This document shows, in pieces, positions 16,271 through 24,647 of a stretch of DNA of 64,000 bases. The stretch comes from Chitinilyticum litopenaei DSM 21440. GTDB taxonomy: Bacteria > Pseudomonadota > Gammaproteobacteria > Burkholderiales > Chitinibacteraceae. The first letter of the stretch is position 1. The number at the start of each line of letters is the position of its first letter. The position numbers and the translations under genes were made by a program. The notes below the pieces were generated by a model that was not told the DNA's origin, did no database searches, and saw only the letters and a list, made by a program, of their open reading frames with translations. The stretch spans positions 1 through 64,000 of the forward strand of contig NZ_ATZJ01000021.1 in NCBI RefSeq assembly GCF_000428145.1. The letters are read 5' to 3'.

Positions 16271-17044
16271 CTACCAATCCAGCCGGTTTTCGATGATCAG
16301 AAACCAGCTGCGCCGGCGGCTGGCCTCCAGATAGCCATCCGGGCTCAGTGTCAGGGTGGTTCTGGAGACGGAGTTGCGTACATTGCCGCCGATGGCGTGG
16401 ATGCTGCGCCCATCGCGCGCGACGACGAGGTCGCAGTGCAGCGCGCCGCCAGGCATGGCGGGCAGTGGCGTGCCCGCTGCGAATGGTGGCGCCGGCGCGC
16501 CGGCAGCGCAGACCAGGTCGCCCGGCTTCGGGCTGTATTCGGCGATGCTGCGGGGTTTTAGCACGCTGGCCGCATTGCCGCGCCCGGCCAGCAGGTGGTT
16601 GAGGTAAACCCGGTGTGCGGCGCTGGGCGGAAACAGCCAGGCGGGCAGGCCGGCATTTTGCATGACCCAGCTCATAAAGGCCGCTGACCACGGCTCGCGG
16701 CAGTCGTCGCCATCCAGCGCCGGTCTGCCGACCGCCCGCCAGTAGCGGTTAACGCGCGCGCTGTAGGCCGGGCCGTCGTCTTCCCATGCGCCGACATTCG
16801 GCATGCTCATCGCTTCGCCGTCGATGACGACGGTTTGCCGGCCAAAGAACTCCCATTCAGCCTGCGCCAGCGCGATCATGCGCGCAGGCCAGCCGCCGGT
16901 GACGGGGGGCTCGGGAACGGCCTGTGCAACAGCCTCCTCCGCGACCTTCGGCGCAGGTGGTTCGGGCTGCGTACTGACTGGCAGCGGGGCGGCGGATGGC
17001 GTCGCGCAGCCGGCAAGCAGCAGGACAACAAGCAGTGATTTCAT
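16271..17044 (-). CDS. DUF2272-type lipoprotein
   Basis: The product is about 257 residues with a lipoprotein signal (MKSLLVVLLLAGC), then a Pro-rich linker to about residue 50. The C-terminal domain contains WSAAFMSWVMQNAG, RVYLNHLL, KPGDLVCA, HCDLVVA and IGGNVRNSVS, a Cys/His pattern like NlpC/P60-related DUF2272 proteins, so a cell-wall or amidase-type role is plausible. The start is taken at ATG 17042-17044, three codons inside the open frame. It follows the DacB/VanY-like peptidase gene on the same strand after 82 bp. Confidence 0.75.
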   Translation of the reverse strand: MKSLLVVLLLAGCATPSAAPLPVSTQPEPPAPKVAEEAVAQAVPEPPVTGGWPARMIALAQAEWEFFGRQTVVIDGEAMSMPNVGAWEDDGPAYSARVNRYWRAVGRPALDGDDCREPWSAAFMSWVMQNAGLPAWLFPPSAAHRVYLNHLLAGRGNAASVLKPRSIAEYSPKPGDLVCAAGAPAPPFAAGTPLPAMPGGALHCDLVVARDGRSIHAIGGNVRNSVSRTTLTLSPDGYLEASRRRSWFLIIENRLDW

Positions 17045-17126
17045 GGTGCGCATCCCGGTTGGCCGGTTTTCAGCATAGCTGGAACATGCTGGAATCCGAT
17101 CCTGCGGCGGCGCGAGTCCTGCCGTT

Positions 17127-17669
17127 TCAGGACTGGTGGCACCAGTGCCAGGGTTCGAACATCACGCCCCAGCGGTTGTCGGGCGGAAAGGACATGACGA
17201 AGCCGAATTCGCCGGCGCGCGCCGTCAGCCAGGCAAAGGCCGGCGTGTCGGCGAATTGCGGCTCAAGTACCGGCATGCCGTCGTCGGTAGCCAGGTCGAT
17301 GGCGCGGCCGGTGTGGTGCTCGCTGCAGCCCGGCAGCGCCGATGCCCTGAGGATGTCGGCGAGCGTCTGGCCGGCAGCGAGTTTGCGCGCGATCAGTCCG
17401 GCCTGGTAGCGGTAGCTGCGAAATGCCGAGATCAGCTCCAGCGTCACGCCGTCGGCCGCGGCGGCGGCCTGCATCGCCAGCCAGGCATCGCGCGTGGCCG
17501 GGGTGAGCAGCGGGATGCGCTGCCAGCGGTCGGGCGGCAGCTCGACGAGCTCGGTCGCTTCCCGGTAGACGGGCAGGCCAAGCGATGCCGGCAGCTGTGG
17601 GTCCAGGTCGAGCTCGGCATAGCAGCACAGCAGTTCCGCGCTCATCACCGTTGCCGGGTTCGCGCTCAT
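17127..17669 (-). CDS. M15 family D-alanyl-D-alanine carboxypeptidase (VanY-like)
   Basis: A zinc peptidase of family M15B that trims peptidoglycan stem peptides. The product is about 180 residues. Motifs are SAFRSYRYQAGLI, the zinc-binding SEHHTGRAIDL (His and Asp ligands) and EPWHW with the last His ligand, in the usual order. No signal peptide is seen, so either secretion is unconventional or it acts in the cytoplasm on recycled muropeptides. The start overlaps the glnD stop as ATGA (17666-17669), so it is translationally coupled to glnD. Confidence 0.85.
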   Translation of the reverse strand: MSANPATVMSAELLCCYAELDLDPQLPASLGLPVYREATELVELPPDRWQRIPLLTPATRDAWLAMQAAAAADGVTLELISAFRSYRYQAGLIARKLAAGQTLADILRASALPGCSEHHTGRAIDLATDDGMPVLEPQFADTPAFAWLTARAGEFGFVMSFPPDNRWGVMFEPWHWCHQS

Positions 17670-20239
17670 TGTGGCTGCAGCGCCTGCAGCAGTTCGGTTT
17701 CCAGTTGCTGCACGGCGCGTTCATCGTTCAACAGCGGGCCGGAAATGAGGAAATTGTCCTCGGCGCGTTCGCCCAGCGTCATGATCTTGGCACTCTGGAT
17801 GGCGATGCGGCGCGCGGCCAAGATGCGCGTAATCGTCGACAGCAGCCCTGGCCGGTCGCCGGCGGCAATCGCCAGCACGAAATACTTGCCGCGCTCGTCC
17901 TGGCGGATCAGCACATGCGGCTGCACCGGGAAATGCTTCTGCTGGCGCGACACACGCGCCTTTTGGGGCGCAGGCAGCGGTGCGGCCCTGGCGATGCTGG
18001 CGGCCAGTTCGAATTCGACGTAGTTGATCAGGTCGCGGTAATTGGTATTGCGGCTGTCGGCGATGAACACATAGAAGCTGTCGAGCGCGTGGCCGTTGTG
18101 CGTCGTGTGGATGTGCGCGTCAAAGATGCTGTAGCCGGCGCGCTCGAAAAAGCTGCAGATGCGCGCGAAGAGATCGGGCTGATCCGGCGTGTAGACCAGT
18201 ACCTGCAGGCCTTCGCCCGATTCCGACAGCTTGGCGCGCACGATGGGTTCGGGGGCGTTGACCCGGCTGAACAGCTGGCGGGTGTGCCAGGCGATTTCGC
18301 GCGCATCGTGGCGCAGGAAGTACACGGTGTCGAGCTCGTTCCAGAAATCCTGGTGGGCATCCTGGCGCAGGCCGTAGAGCTGCAGCAGACGCAAGGCTTC
18401 CTGCTGGCGCTCGGCAACCCAGGAGTGGCCCGTGAGGTTCTGGCTGGCCAGCAGTTTCAGCGTGGCGCGGTAGAGGTCTTCGAGCAGCTTGGCCTTCCAG
18501 GCATTCCAGACCTTGGGGCTGGTACCGCGTATGTCGGCGACGGTAAGCAGGTATAGGGCGTTGAGCCTTCGCGGTGTCTGGACCAGCGCGGCAAACTCCT
18601 CCACCGTATCGGGGTCGTAGACGTCCTGTTTCTGCGCGACGGAGGACATGGTCAGATGGTGCTCGACCAGCCAGACCACCAGGTCACGGTCTTCGGGCGC
18701 CAGCGGTTGCGCATCCACCCAGCGCCGCGCAATGTCGCGGCCCAGTTGCGAATGATCACCGCCGCGCCCCTTGCCGATGTCGTGGAAGAGCGCGGCAAGG
18801 TAGAGCACCTCGGGGTGCTCGCATTCCTCGATCAGCCGCGAGCACAGCGGGTATTCGTGCGTGAAGGCCGGCACCGCAAAGCGGCGCAGGTTGCGCAGCA
18901 CCATCAGCGTGTGTTCGTCGACCGTATAGACGTGAAATAAATCATGTTGCATGCGCCCGACGATATGGCCGAATTCGGGAATGTAGCGGCCGAGCACGCC
19001 GTACTGGTTCATGCGGCGCAGCACGCGCGTCAGCCCGCGCGGCTCGCGGAAGATGTCGATGAAATGCTGCTTGTTGAGCGGATCGGCGCGAAAGGCGTCG
19101 TCGATCAACAGACGGGCGTGCCACAGCGCACGCAGCGTGGCCGGCGCAATGTCGGCCACTTCGCGTTCGCGCTCGTAGAGCAGGAAAAGTTCGAGAATCG
19201 CCGCCGGCACGCGCTCGAAGACGTCGGGCGCGGTGATTTCCAGCAGGTTGCCGCGGCGCTGGAAGCGCTCGTTGATGGCGACGGGTGCACCGTCGAGCTG
19301 GCTGACGATGCGCGCGCGCAAGGCCTGCAGCAGCAAGGGGGTGAGCTGGGTGACCACGCGCGCGGCGAGGTAGTAATCGGCCATCAGCGCCTCGCTGGCG
19401 CGCAGCGTGATCTTGCCGTGCGTCACCGTGTCGGCAAAGCCGAACTGGCTGGCAAGCTGGTGCTGGTAATCAAACAGGATGCGGTCTTCGCGCCGCCTGG
19501 CCAGCCAGTGCAGTGCGATGCGATAGCTGCGCAGCACCGTTTCGGCGCGGCTGAGCTTCTGGATTTCTTCAGCGGTGAGCATGCCCAGCTCGGCCAGCGC
19601 GTGCCAGTCGCGGCCCAGGCGCTGGCTGGCGGCAATCCAGCCGATCAGGTGCAGATCGCGCAAGCCGCCCGGCGCTTCCTTCAGATTGGGTTCCAGCTTG
19701 TAGGTGGCGTTCTGGAACTTGCCATAGCGCGCCTGCTGCTCGAGCAGCTTGGCGTCGAAGAATTCCTTGGGATCAATGTGGCGATACACCGTCTCCTGGA
19801 AGGCGGCAAAGCGTCCGGCATCGCCGCACAGAAGGCGCGCTTCCAGCAGCGCCGTCTGCACGGTAATGTCCTTCTCGCTCTCGCTGAGGCAGTCGGCCAT
19901 GGTGCGCACCGAATGGCCGACTTCCAGCCCCGTGTCCCACAGCTCGCCGACCAGCACTTCCAGCTTTTCCAGTAGCGCCGGCGCGGGCTGGTCGGGCAGC
20001 AGGATCAGGAGGTCGATGTCGGAATGCGGAAACAGCTCACCGCGGCCGTAGCCGCCCACGGCCACCAGCAGCAGTTCGGCCGGAAACTCATAGCGCCCCC
20101 ACAGTTCGCCCAGGATGCGGTCGGTCAGCGCGGTCAGCTGCGCGGGCAGTGCCAGCAGCGTTTGCGGCTGGTCCAGCGCCGCGCGCAAGGCAGCCTTGCT
20201 CTGGACGTAGTCATCGCGCAGGGCGGAAACGGAGCGCAT
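17666..20239 (-). CDS. glnD: [Protein-PII] uridylyltransferase/uridylyl-removing enzyme
   Basis: GlnD is the glutamine sensor that adds UMP to PII proteins under nitrogen limitation and removes it when glutamine is high. The product is about 857 residues, normal length. Domains in order are the nucleotidyltransferase (GGYGRGELFPHSDIDLL near 62-78), the HD hydrolase (LFHDIGKGRGGDHS near 480), and two C-terminal ACT domains (near 680 and 786, the second with DRPGLLSTITRILA). It lies 9 bases downstream of map and is coupled to the VanY-like gene. Confidence 0.96.
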   Translation of the reverse strand: MRSVSALRDDYVQSKAALRAALDQPQTLLALPAQLTALTDRILGELWGRYEFPAELLLVAVGGYGRGELFPHSDIDLLILLPDQPAPALLEKLEVLVGELWDTGLEVGHSVRTMADCLSESEKDITVQTALLEARLLCGDAGRFAAFQETVYRHIDPKEFFDAKLLEQQARYGKFQNATYKLEPNLKEAPGGLRDLHLIGWIAASQRLGRDWHALAELGMLTAEEIQKLSRAETVLRSYRIALHWLARRREDRILFDYQHQLASQFGFADTVTHGKITLRASEALMADYYLAARVVTQLTPLLLQALRARIVSQLDGAPVAINERFQRRGNLLEITAPDVFERVPAAILELFLLYEREREVADIAPATLRALWHARLLIDDAFRADPLNKQHFIDIFREPRGLTRVLRRMNQYGVLGRYIPEFGHIVGRMQHDLFHVYTVDEHTLMVLRNLRRFAVPAFTHEYPLCSRLIEECEHPEVLYLAALFHDIGKGRGGDHSQLGRDIARRWVDAQPLAPEDRDLVVWLVEHHLTMSSVAQKQDVYDPDTVEEFAALVQTPRRLNALYLLTVADIRGTSPKVWNAWKAKLLEDLYRATLKLLASQNLTGHSWVAERQQEALRLLQLYGLRQDAHQDFWNELDTVYFLRHDAREIAWHTRQLFSRVNAPEPIVRAKLSESGEGLQVLVYTPDQPDLFARICSFFERAGYSIFDAHIHTTHNGHALDSFYVFIADSRNTNYRDLINYVEFELAASIARAAPLPAPQKARVSRQQKHFPVQPHVLIRQDERGKYFVLAIAAGDRPGLLSTITRILAARRIAIQSAKIMTLGERAEDNFLISGPLLNDERAVQQLETELLQALQPQ

Positions 20240-20248
20240 GATTGTTTT

Positions 20249-21058
20249 TTACCCCAGCATGTATTGCTCGGGACGCTTTGGTGCGCCTTCCGATACAGTC
20301 AATACCTCGTGGCCAGTTTCGGTGACGAGGATGGTGTGTTCCCACTGTGCCGACAGCGAGCGGTCCTTGGTGACGATGGTCCAGCCGTCGTTCATCTGCT
20401 TGATCTCGCGCTTGCCCGCGTTGATCATCGGCTCGATGGTGAAGATCATGCCCGGCACCAGCTCGACGCCGGTTCCGGCGCGGCCGTAGTGCAGCACCTG
20501 CGGCTCTTCGTGGAAGACCTTGCCGATGCCGTGGCCGCAGAATTCGCGCACCACCGAATAGCCGGCCTTTTCGGCGTATTTCTGGATCACCGCGCCAATG
20601 TCGCCCAGTCGCGCACCGGGGCGCACCTGGTCGATGCCCAGCCACATGCAGTCATACGTCACCTGCGTGAGGCGCTTGGCATGGCTGGCCACCGCATCGC
20701 CAACCAGGAAGGTGCGACTGGTATCGCCGTGGTAGCCGTCCTTGATCACGGTGATGTCCAGATTGACGATGTCGCCGTTCTTCAGCGGCTTGTCGCCGGG
20801 AATGCCGTGGCAGATCACCTGGTTTACCGAGGTGCAGATCGACTTCGGGTAAGGGGTGTAGCCGGGCGGGCAATAGTTCAGCGGCGCGGGGATGCTGCCC
20901 TGCACGTTCACCATGTACTCGTGGCAGAGCCGGTCGAGTTCGGCCGTCGTGACGCCGGGCGCCACGAAGGGCGTGATGTAGTCGAGGACTTCGGAGGCCA
21001 GCCGGCCGGCGATGCGCATGCCGGCGATGTCTTCGGCGGTCTTGATGACGATGGACAT
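20249..21058 (-). CDS. map: Methionine aminopeptidase type I
   Basis: Map removes the initiator Met from nascent proteins in the cytosol. The product is about 269 residues. The five metal ligands are in place: Asp in LDITVIKDGYHG, Asp in GDTSRTF, His in CGHGIGKVFHEE, Glu in FTIEPMI and Glu in WEHTILVTETG. The conserved CTSVNQVICHGIPG segment is present. It leads the map-glnD unit and is separated from minE by a hairpin. Confidence 0.96.
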   Translation of the reverse strand: MSIVIKTAEDIAGMRIAGRLASEVLDYITPFVAPGVTTAELDRLCHEYMVNVQGSIPAPLNYCPPGYTPYPKSICTSVNQVICHGIPGDKPLKNGDIVNLDITVIKDGYHGDTSRTFLVGDAVASHAKRLTQVTYDCMWLGIDQVRPGARLGDIGAVIQKYAEKAGYSVVREFCGHGIGKVFHEEPQVLHYGRAGTGVELVPGMIFTIEPMINAGKREIKQMNDGWTIVTKDRSLSAQWEHTILVTETGHEVLTVSEGAPKRPEQYMLG

Positions 21059-21082
21059 GAGTCTTACCTATATAAATGCCAA

Positions 21083-21113
21083 GCCACAGCGCCGGTTGAG
21101 CCGGGGCTGTGGC
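21083..21113. terminator. Hairpin between minE and map
   Basis: A stem GCCACAGC / GCTGTGGC is extended by a CCGG / CCGG inner pair around a short loop, located downstream of minE on the minus strand. No run of T follows, so it may be an imperfect terminator or an RNA stability element. Confidence 0.5.
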
Positions 21114-21138
21114 AGGGGGCTGTCAGCGGGAGGACAGA

Positions 21139-21399
21139 TCAGCGCCGGTGGTGTTCCGGCAGCACGATATTGACTTCCAGCACTTCAAATTCGTCTTTCT
21201 TGTCGAGCTGTACTTTGATGTCGTCCGGATTGATGGCGACATACTTCGATATGACCTCGATCAGTTCCTTTTGCAACTGCGGCAGATAGTCCGGGCCGCT
21301 GCGGCCGGCGCGTTCGTGCGCCAGGATGATCTGCAGGCGTTCGCGGGCGACCGAGGCGGTCTTTTTCTTTTCACCGAAAAAATAACTGAGAATCGACAT
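21139..21399 (-). CDS. minE: Cell division topological specificity factor MinE
   Basis: MinE stimulates the MinD ATPase and drives pole-to-pole oscillation that places the division septum. The product is about 86 residues, normal length, with the N-terminal membrane-targeting and anti-MinCD region (SILSYFFGEKKKTASVARER) and the C-terminal dimer domain (LQKELIEVISKYV, then VQLDKKDEFEVLEVNI). It follows minD after 3 bases. Confidence 0.95.
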   Translation of the reverse strand: MSILSYFFGEKKKTASVARERLQIILAHERAGRSGPDYLPQLQKELIEVISKYVAINPDDIKVQLDKKDEFEVLEVNIVLPEHHRR

Positions 21400-21402
21400 G
21401 CC

Positions 21403-22212
21403 TTAACCTCCGAACAGACGTTTCCAGAACGGCTGCTTCGGAACTTCGATGAAACGCAGCGGTTTTTCCTCGCCCAGAAAACGGGCAACGACGTCCTTGT
21501 AGGCTTCCGACACATCGGAGCCGGCCAGATGAATCGCCGGGTTGCCGGCGTTGGACGCCTGCAGCACGGTTTCGGACTCCGGAACGACGCCGATCAGCGG
21601 GATGCGCAGCAGGTGCTGCACGTCGTCGAGCGACAGCATTTCGCCGCTGTCGACCCGCTTGGGACTGTAGCGGGTGATCAGCAGGTGTGTTTTCACCGTG
21701 CCGCCTTCCTCGGCCTTGCGCGATTTGGCATCCAGAATGCCGATGATGCGGTCGGAGTCGCGCACGGACGAGACTTCCGGATTGGTGACGACCACGGCTT
21801 CCTCGGCGAAATACAGCGCGAGAAAGGCGCCGGTCTCGATGCCGGCCGGGCTGTCGCAGATGATGTAGTCAAAGCCGTCATGTTCGAGGTCCTTGAGCAC
21901 CTTCTCCACGCCTTCCTTGGACAGCGCTTCCTTGTCGCGGGTTTGCGAGGCCGGCAGGATGTAAAGGTTGTCGCAGTGCTTGTCCTTGATCAGCGCCTGG
22001 CGCAGGGTGGCTTCACCCTGGATCACATTGACGAAGTCGTACACCACGCGGCGCTCGCAGCCCATGATCAGGTCCAGATTGCGCAGCCCCACGTCAAAGT
22101 CGATCACGGCGGTCTTGAAACCGCGCAGCGCAAGGCCGGAAGCAAAACTGGCGCTGGTAGTGGTCTTGCCCACACCGCCTTTGCCGGAAGTCACGACGAC
22201 GATTTTTGCCAC
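21403..22212 (-). CDS. minD: Septum site-determining ATPase MinD
   Basis: MinD is the membrane-binding ATPase that recruits MinC. The product is about 269 residues with the deviant Walker A motif GKGGVGKTTT, Walker B-type CDSPAGIE, and a C-terminal amphipathic helix (KPLRFIEVPKQPFWKRLF). The start is taken at GTG 22210-22212, which puts AKIVVVTSGKGG right after the initiator as in other MinD proteins, with AGGGGA 7 bases upstream. A TTG two codons earlier is only 2 bases from that site and is less likely. Confidence 0.95.
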   Translation of the reverse strand: MAKIVVVTSGKGGVGKTTTSASFASGLALRGFKTAVIDFDVGLRNLDLIMGCERRVVYDFVNVIQGEATLRQALIKDKHCDNLYILPASQTRDKEALSKEGVEKVLKDLEHDGFDYIICDSPAGIETGAFLALYFAEEAVVVTNPEVSSVRDSDRIIGILDAKSRKAEEGGTVKTHLLITRYSPKRVDSGEMLSLDDVQHLLRIPLIGVVPESETVLQASNAGNPAIHLAGSDVSEAYKDVVARFLGEEKPLRFIEVPKQPFWKRLFGG

Positions 22213-22281
22213 TTGCAAATCCCCTGGTAGATATTGAATGTTTGAATTGCTTGGATAGGTATAGATTGCTGGAGAGATACG

Positions 22282-23031
22282 TTACTGGGTACCAGTCAGC
22301 GAGCTAATCACCAGCTTGTCTTGATCCAGATACACCTGGGCTGGCTGATTGCGTATCGATGCCGGCAGGCTTTCGTCCAGCGTGCGGTAGACACCGGCAA
22401 TTGACACCAGCTCGGCTTCCATGCAGGTCGTGAAGACGCGCGCCTGCGTGTCGCCGCGCGCGCCGGCCAGTGCCCGGCCGCGCAGGGGCGCGTACACATG
22501 GATGTTGCCGTCGGCGATCAGTTCGGCGCCGGCGGAAACCAGCGCGGTAACGACGAGATCGCCGCCGCGCGCGTAAACCTGCTGGCCGGTGCGCACCGGG
22601 CGGCTGACAATCAACGCCGGAACCGGGCTGGCGGGCGCCGCCGGTGGCGGTGGCGTCACCGCGGTGGGTGTGGCTTCGGTCGCGATGCCATGGCTGGCGA
22701 GGATCGCGTCGTTGCTCAGCACGATCAGGCCGGCTTCGCGGGCCGCCTTCTGCTGCTCGGCATTGCCGCCCTTGGCGGCCACGGCCTGCAATTCGTACTG
22801 CCTGAGCAACTGAATGACGGCAACCAGGTCGATGGCGGTCGGAATGCCCGGCAAGCCGTCAAAGTCGATGGCCAGTTGCGAACCGGAGAAAAAGTGCTGG
22901 CTGCTTCCCAGCTTGTCCTGCAGGGCGGCGGCGAGCAGGCCGGTATCGAGCGTCACCGGCATGAAGGACAGCATGTGCATGCTGACGCTCTTGAATTCGA
23001 ACAGGGCAATCTCTGCGCTTCGCTGGTTCAT
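22282..23031 (-). CDS. minC: Septum site-determining protein MinC
   Basis: MinC is the FtsZ polymerisation inhibitor. The product is about 249 residues: an N-terminal FtsZ-binding domain (to ~115), a linker very rich in Pro and Ala (near 124-140), and the C-terminal beta-helix domain starting near VRTGQQVYARGGDLV with the GNIHVYAPLRGRALAG signature. It heads the minCDE operon. The 63-bp gap to minD contains the GTG start signals for minD. Confidence 0.95.
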   Translation of the reverse strand: MNQRSAEIALFEFKSVSMHMLSFMPVTLDTGLLAAALQDKLGSSQHFFSGSQLAIDFDGLPGIPTAIDLVAVIQLLRQYELQAVAAKGGNAEQQKAAREAGLIVLSNDAILASHGIATEATPTAVTPPPPAAPASPVPALIVSRPVRTGQQVYARGGDLVVTALVSAGAELIADGNIHVYAPLRGRALAGARGDTQARVFTTCMEAELVSIAGVYRTLDESLPASIRNQPAQVYLDQDKLVISSLTGTQ

Positions 23032-23505
23032 GCAGGCACAATTCCGAAAATCGGGCGAGACCCGGTCGCTTGCTGCGGCGGGGCAGGCAAGGCGGCATCC
23101 GGGTCTGACGGGTCGTGAATAAGCGGGGTTCCTGCCTGCTGTACGAGTTGGGCGGCAAGCGGAACGGCTTGTCTTGGGTTTTGCGCACCGATTTCACCGC
23201 CGCATGAATCGGGACGGGAAAACGGGATGCACAAAGGCGCGATTCTAACCCGTCGCGGGCACGCGCGAAAGCTGAAGCCCCGCGCAAGCCGCTGGCTGGC
23301 GCGTTTGGCCTGGCCGGCTAGCGAAAAACGGCCCATTCCGGTGCAAAGCCAAAACCAGGCCAAAAGCGCAGCCAAAACCCAACGCTGAGATGCAGAGAAA
23401 ACCGTGCAGAAGCTTTGTGTCTTTTCTGCGTCTCAGCGTTGATCGTTTTGTGTGCTGACCGCTGAACTGATTGGCGTTCGATGGTGGGCGTTGGGTGTCT
23501 GGTGT
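23032..23505. other. Gene-free interval upstream of minC
   Basis: About 470 bases lie between the minC start and the ppsR stop. They hold the presumed min promoter near the left end and one CGCAGAG-type inverted repeat (23381-23440). No gene is seen. Confidence 0.5.
23381..23440. repeat. CGCAGAG-type inverted repeat, copy 1
   Basis: Arms AACGCTGAGATGCAGAGAAA and TTTTCTGCGTCTCAGCGTT form a 19-base near-perfect inverted repeat around about 20 bases. Related copies lie at 30476, 35635 and 47411. Confidence 0.85.
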
Positions 23506-24324
23506 TCAGTAGGTGCGTCGCACGGTGCCCGTGCGGTGCATGATGGTAGCGGCCAGTTCTTCGATCGACATGCGTGTGGTGTTCAGATAGGGCACGCCGA
23601 CATGGCGCAGCAGGGCCTCGGCTTCGGCCACCTCGAAACGGCAGCTTTCCAGCGAGCAATACTTGCTGTCGGGCTTGCGCTCGGTGCGGATCTGCGCAAG
23701 GCGTTCCGGGTCGATGGTCAGGCCAAAGAGCTTGCTGCGATAGGGCAGCAGCAAGCGCGGCAGGGTGTGGTTGCCAAAGTCTTCCGGTGTCAGCGGGTAA
23801 TTGGCGGCCTTGATGCCGAACTGCAGCGCCATGTAGAGACAGGTCGGTGTCTTGCCGCAGCGCGAGACGCCAACCAGGATCAGGTCGGCCTCGGCCAGAT
23901 CGCGGGGCAGGAGGCCGTCGTCATGGTTGATGGCGAAATTCACCGCGTCGATGCGGTTCTTGTATTCCTCGTAATTGGTGATGGCATGCGTCTTGCCCAC
24001 GGTGTGCGAGGACTTCACCCCCAGTTCGTCTTCCAGCGGGCCGATGAACATTTCCAGAAAATCGATGATCTGCGCATCGGCCACATGAATGCGCTTGCGC
24101 AGCTCCGGGTTGCAGATTGTGCTGAACACCAGCGGCCGGCAACCGTCGATGACCGCATGCTTGCGGATTTCCAGCGCGACGTTGTCGGCTTTTTCCGGCG
24201 TATCGACAAAGGGCATGGTCAGGCGGTGAAATTCGACATCCTCGAACTGCGAGAGCAGCGAGTGCCCAAGCATTTCCGAGGTGATGCCGGTCCGGTCCGA
24301 AATGAAAAACACGCTTCTGCGCAT
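23506..24324 (-). CDS. ppsR: PEP synthase regulatory protein (kinase/pyrophosphorylase, DUF299)
   Basis: PpsR switches PEP synthase off by ADP-dependent phosphorylation of an active-site Thr and on by phosphate-dependent removal. The product is about 272 residues from ATG 24324. FISDRTGITSEMLGHSLL opens the protein, and the P-loop-like GVSRCGKTPTCLYMA sits near 151. The start is set where the family begins; the upstream extension is unsupported. It is divergent from ppsA, the normal arrangement in proteobacteria. Confidence 0.95.
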   Translation of the reverse strand: MRRSVFFISDRTGITSEMLGHSLLSQFEDVEFHRLTMPFVDTPEKADNVALEIRKHAVIDGCRPLVFSTICNPELRKRIHVADAQIIDFLEMFIGPLEDELGVKSSHTVGKTHAITNYEEYKNRIDAVNFAINHDDGLLPRDLAEADLILVGVSRCGKTPTCLYMALQFGIKAANYPLTPEDFGNHTLPRLLLPYRSKLFGLTIDPERLAQIRTERKPDSKYCSLESCRFEVAEAEALLRHVGVPYLNTTRMSIEELAATIMHRTGTVRRTY

Positions 24325-24560
24325 GGGGGCGACTCCCGGTTGAGCTGGAACAGGATGCCTGCATTGTGCGCGATCACCGGGGCCTTGTCTGAAGGCCGGC
24401 GGCAGGCGTTGCGATTTATGACGATTATTTACACTACGCACCACATTGATAGTAGTCGCTGCCGCAGAATCGATTGCATGGCTGGCAACCGGGCAAAGAC
24501 CTGGCGCTGGCTTTTCTGCTGCAGTGCGCGGCCGGCTGGCGGGTAAGGCATTGACCCTAC

Positions 24561-24588
24561 TTGGCGCAAAATGCCGTTCGCCTAGAAT
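24561..24588 (+). promoter_or_regulatory. Candidate ppsA promoter
   Basis: TTGGCG (24561-24566) and TAGAAT (24583-24588) are separated by 16 bases, a reasonable sigma-70 pair 60 bases ahead of the ppsA start, within the 323-bp divergent ppsR-ppsA region. I see nothing else in that region. Confidence 0.45.
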
Positions 24589-24647
24589 TGAAGGCGTTAT
24601 TGCGCTGCAGCATCATAAAAAACAGTCCGACGATGAGGCCCCTGAAG

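Noticed and set aside
24551..24588. TTGACC as the -35 box for ppsA
   Set aside because: It is 26 bases from TAGAAT, too far; TTGGCG at 16 bases fits better.
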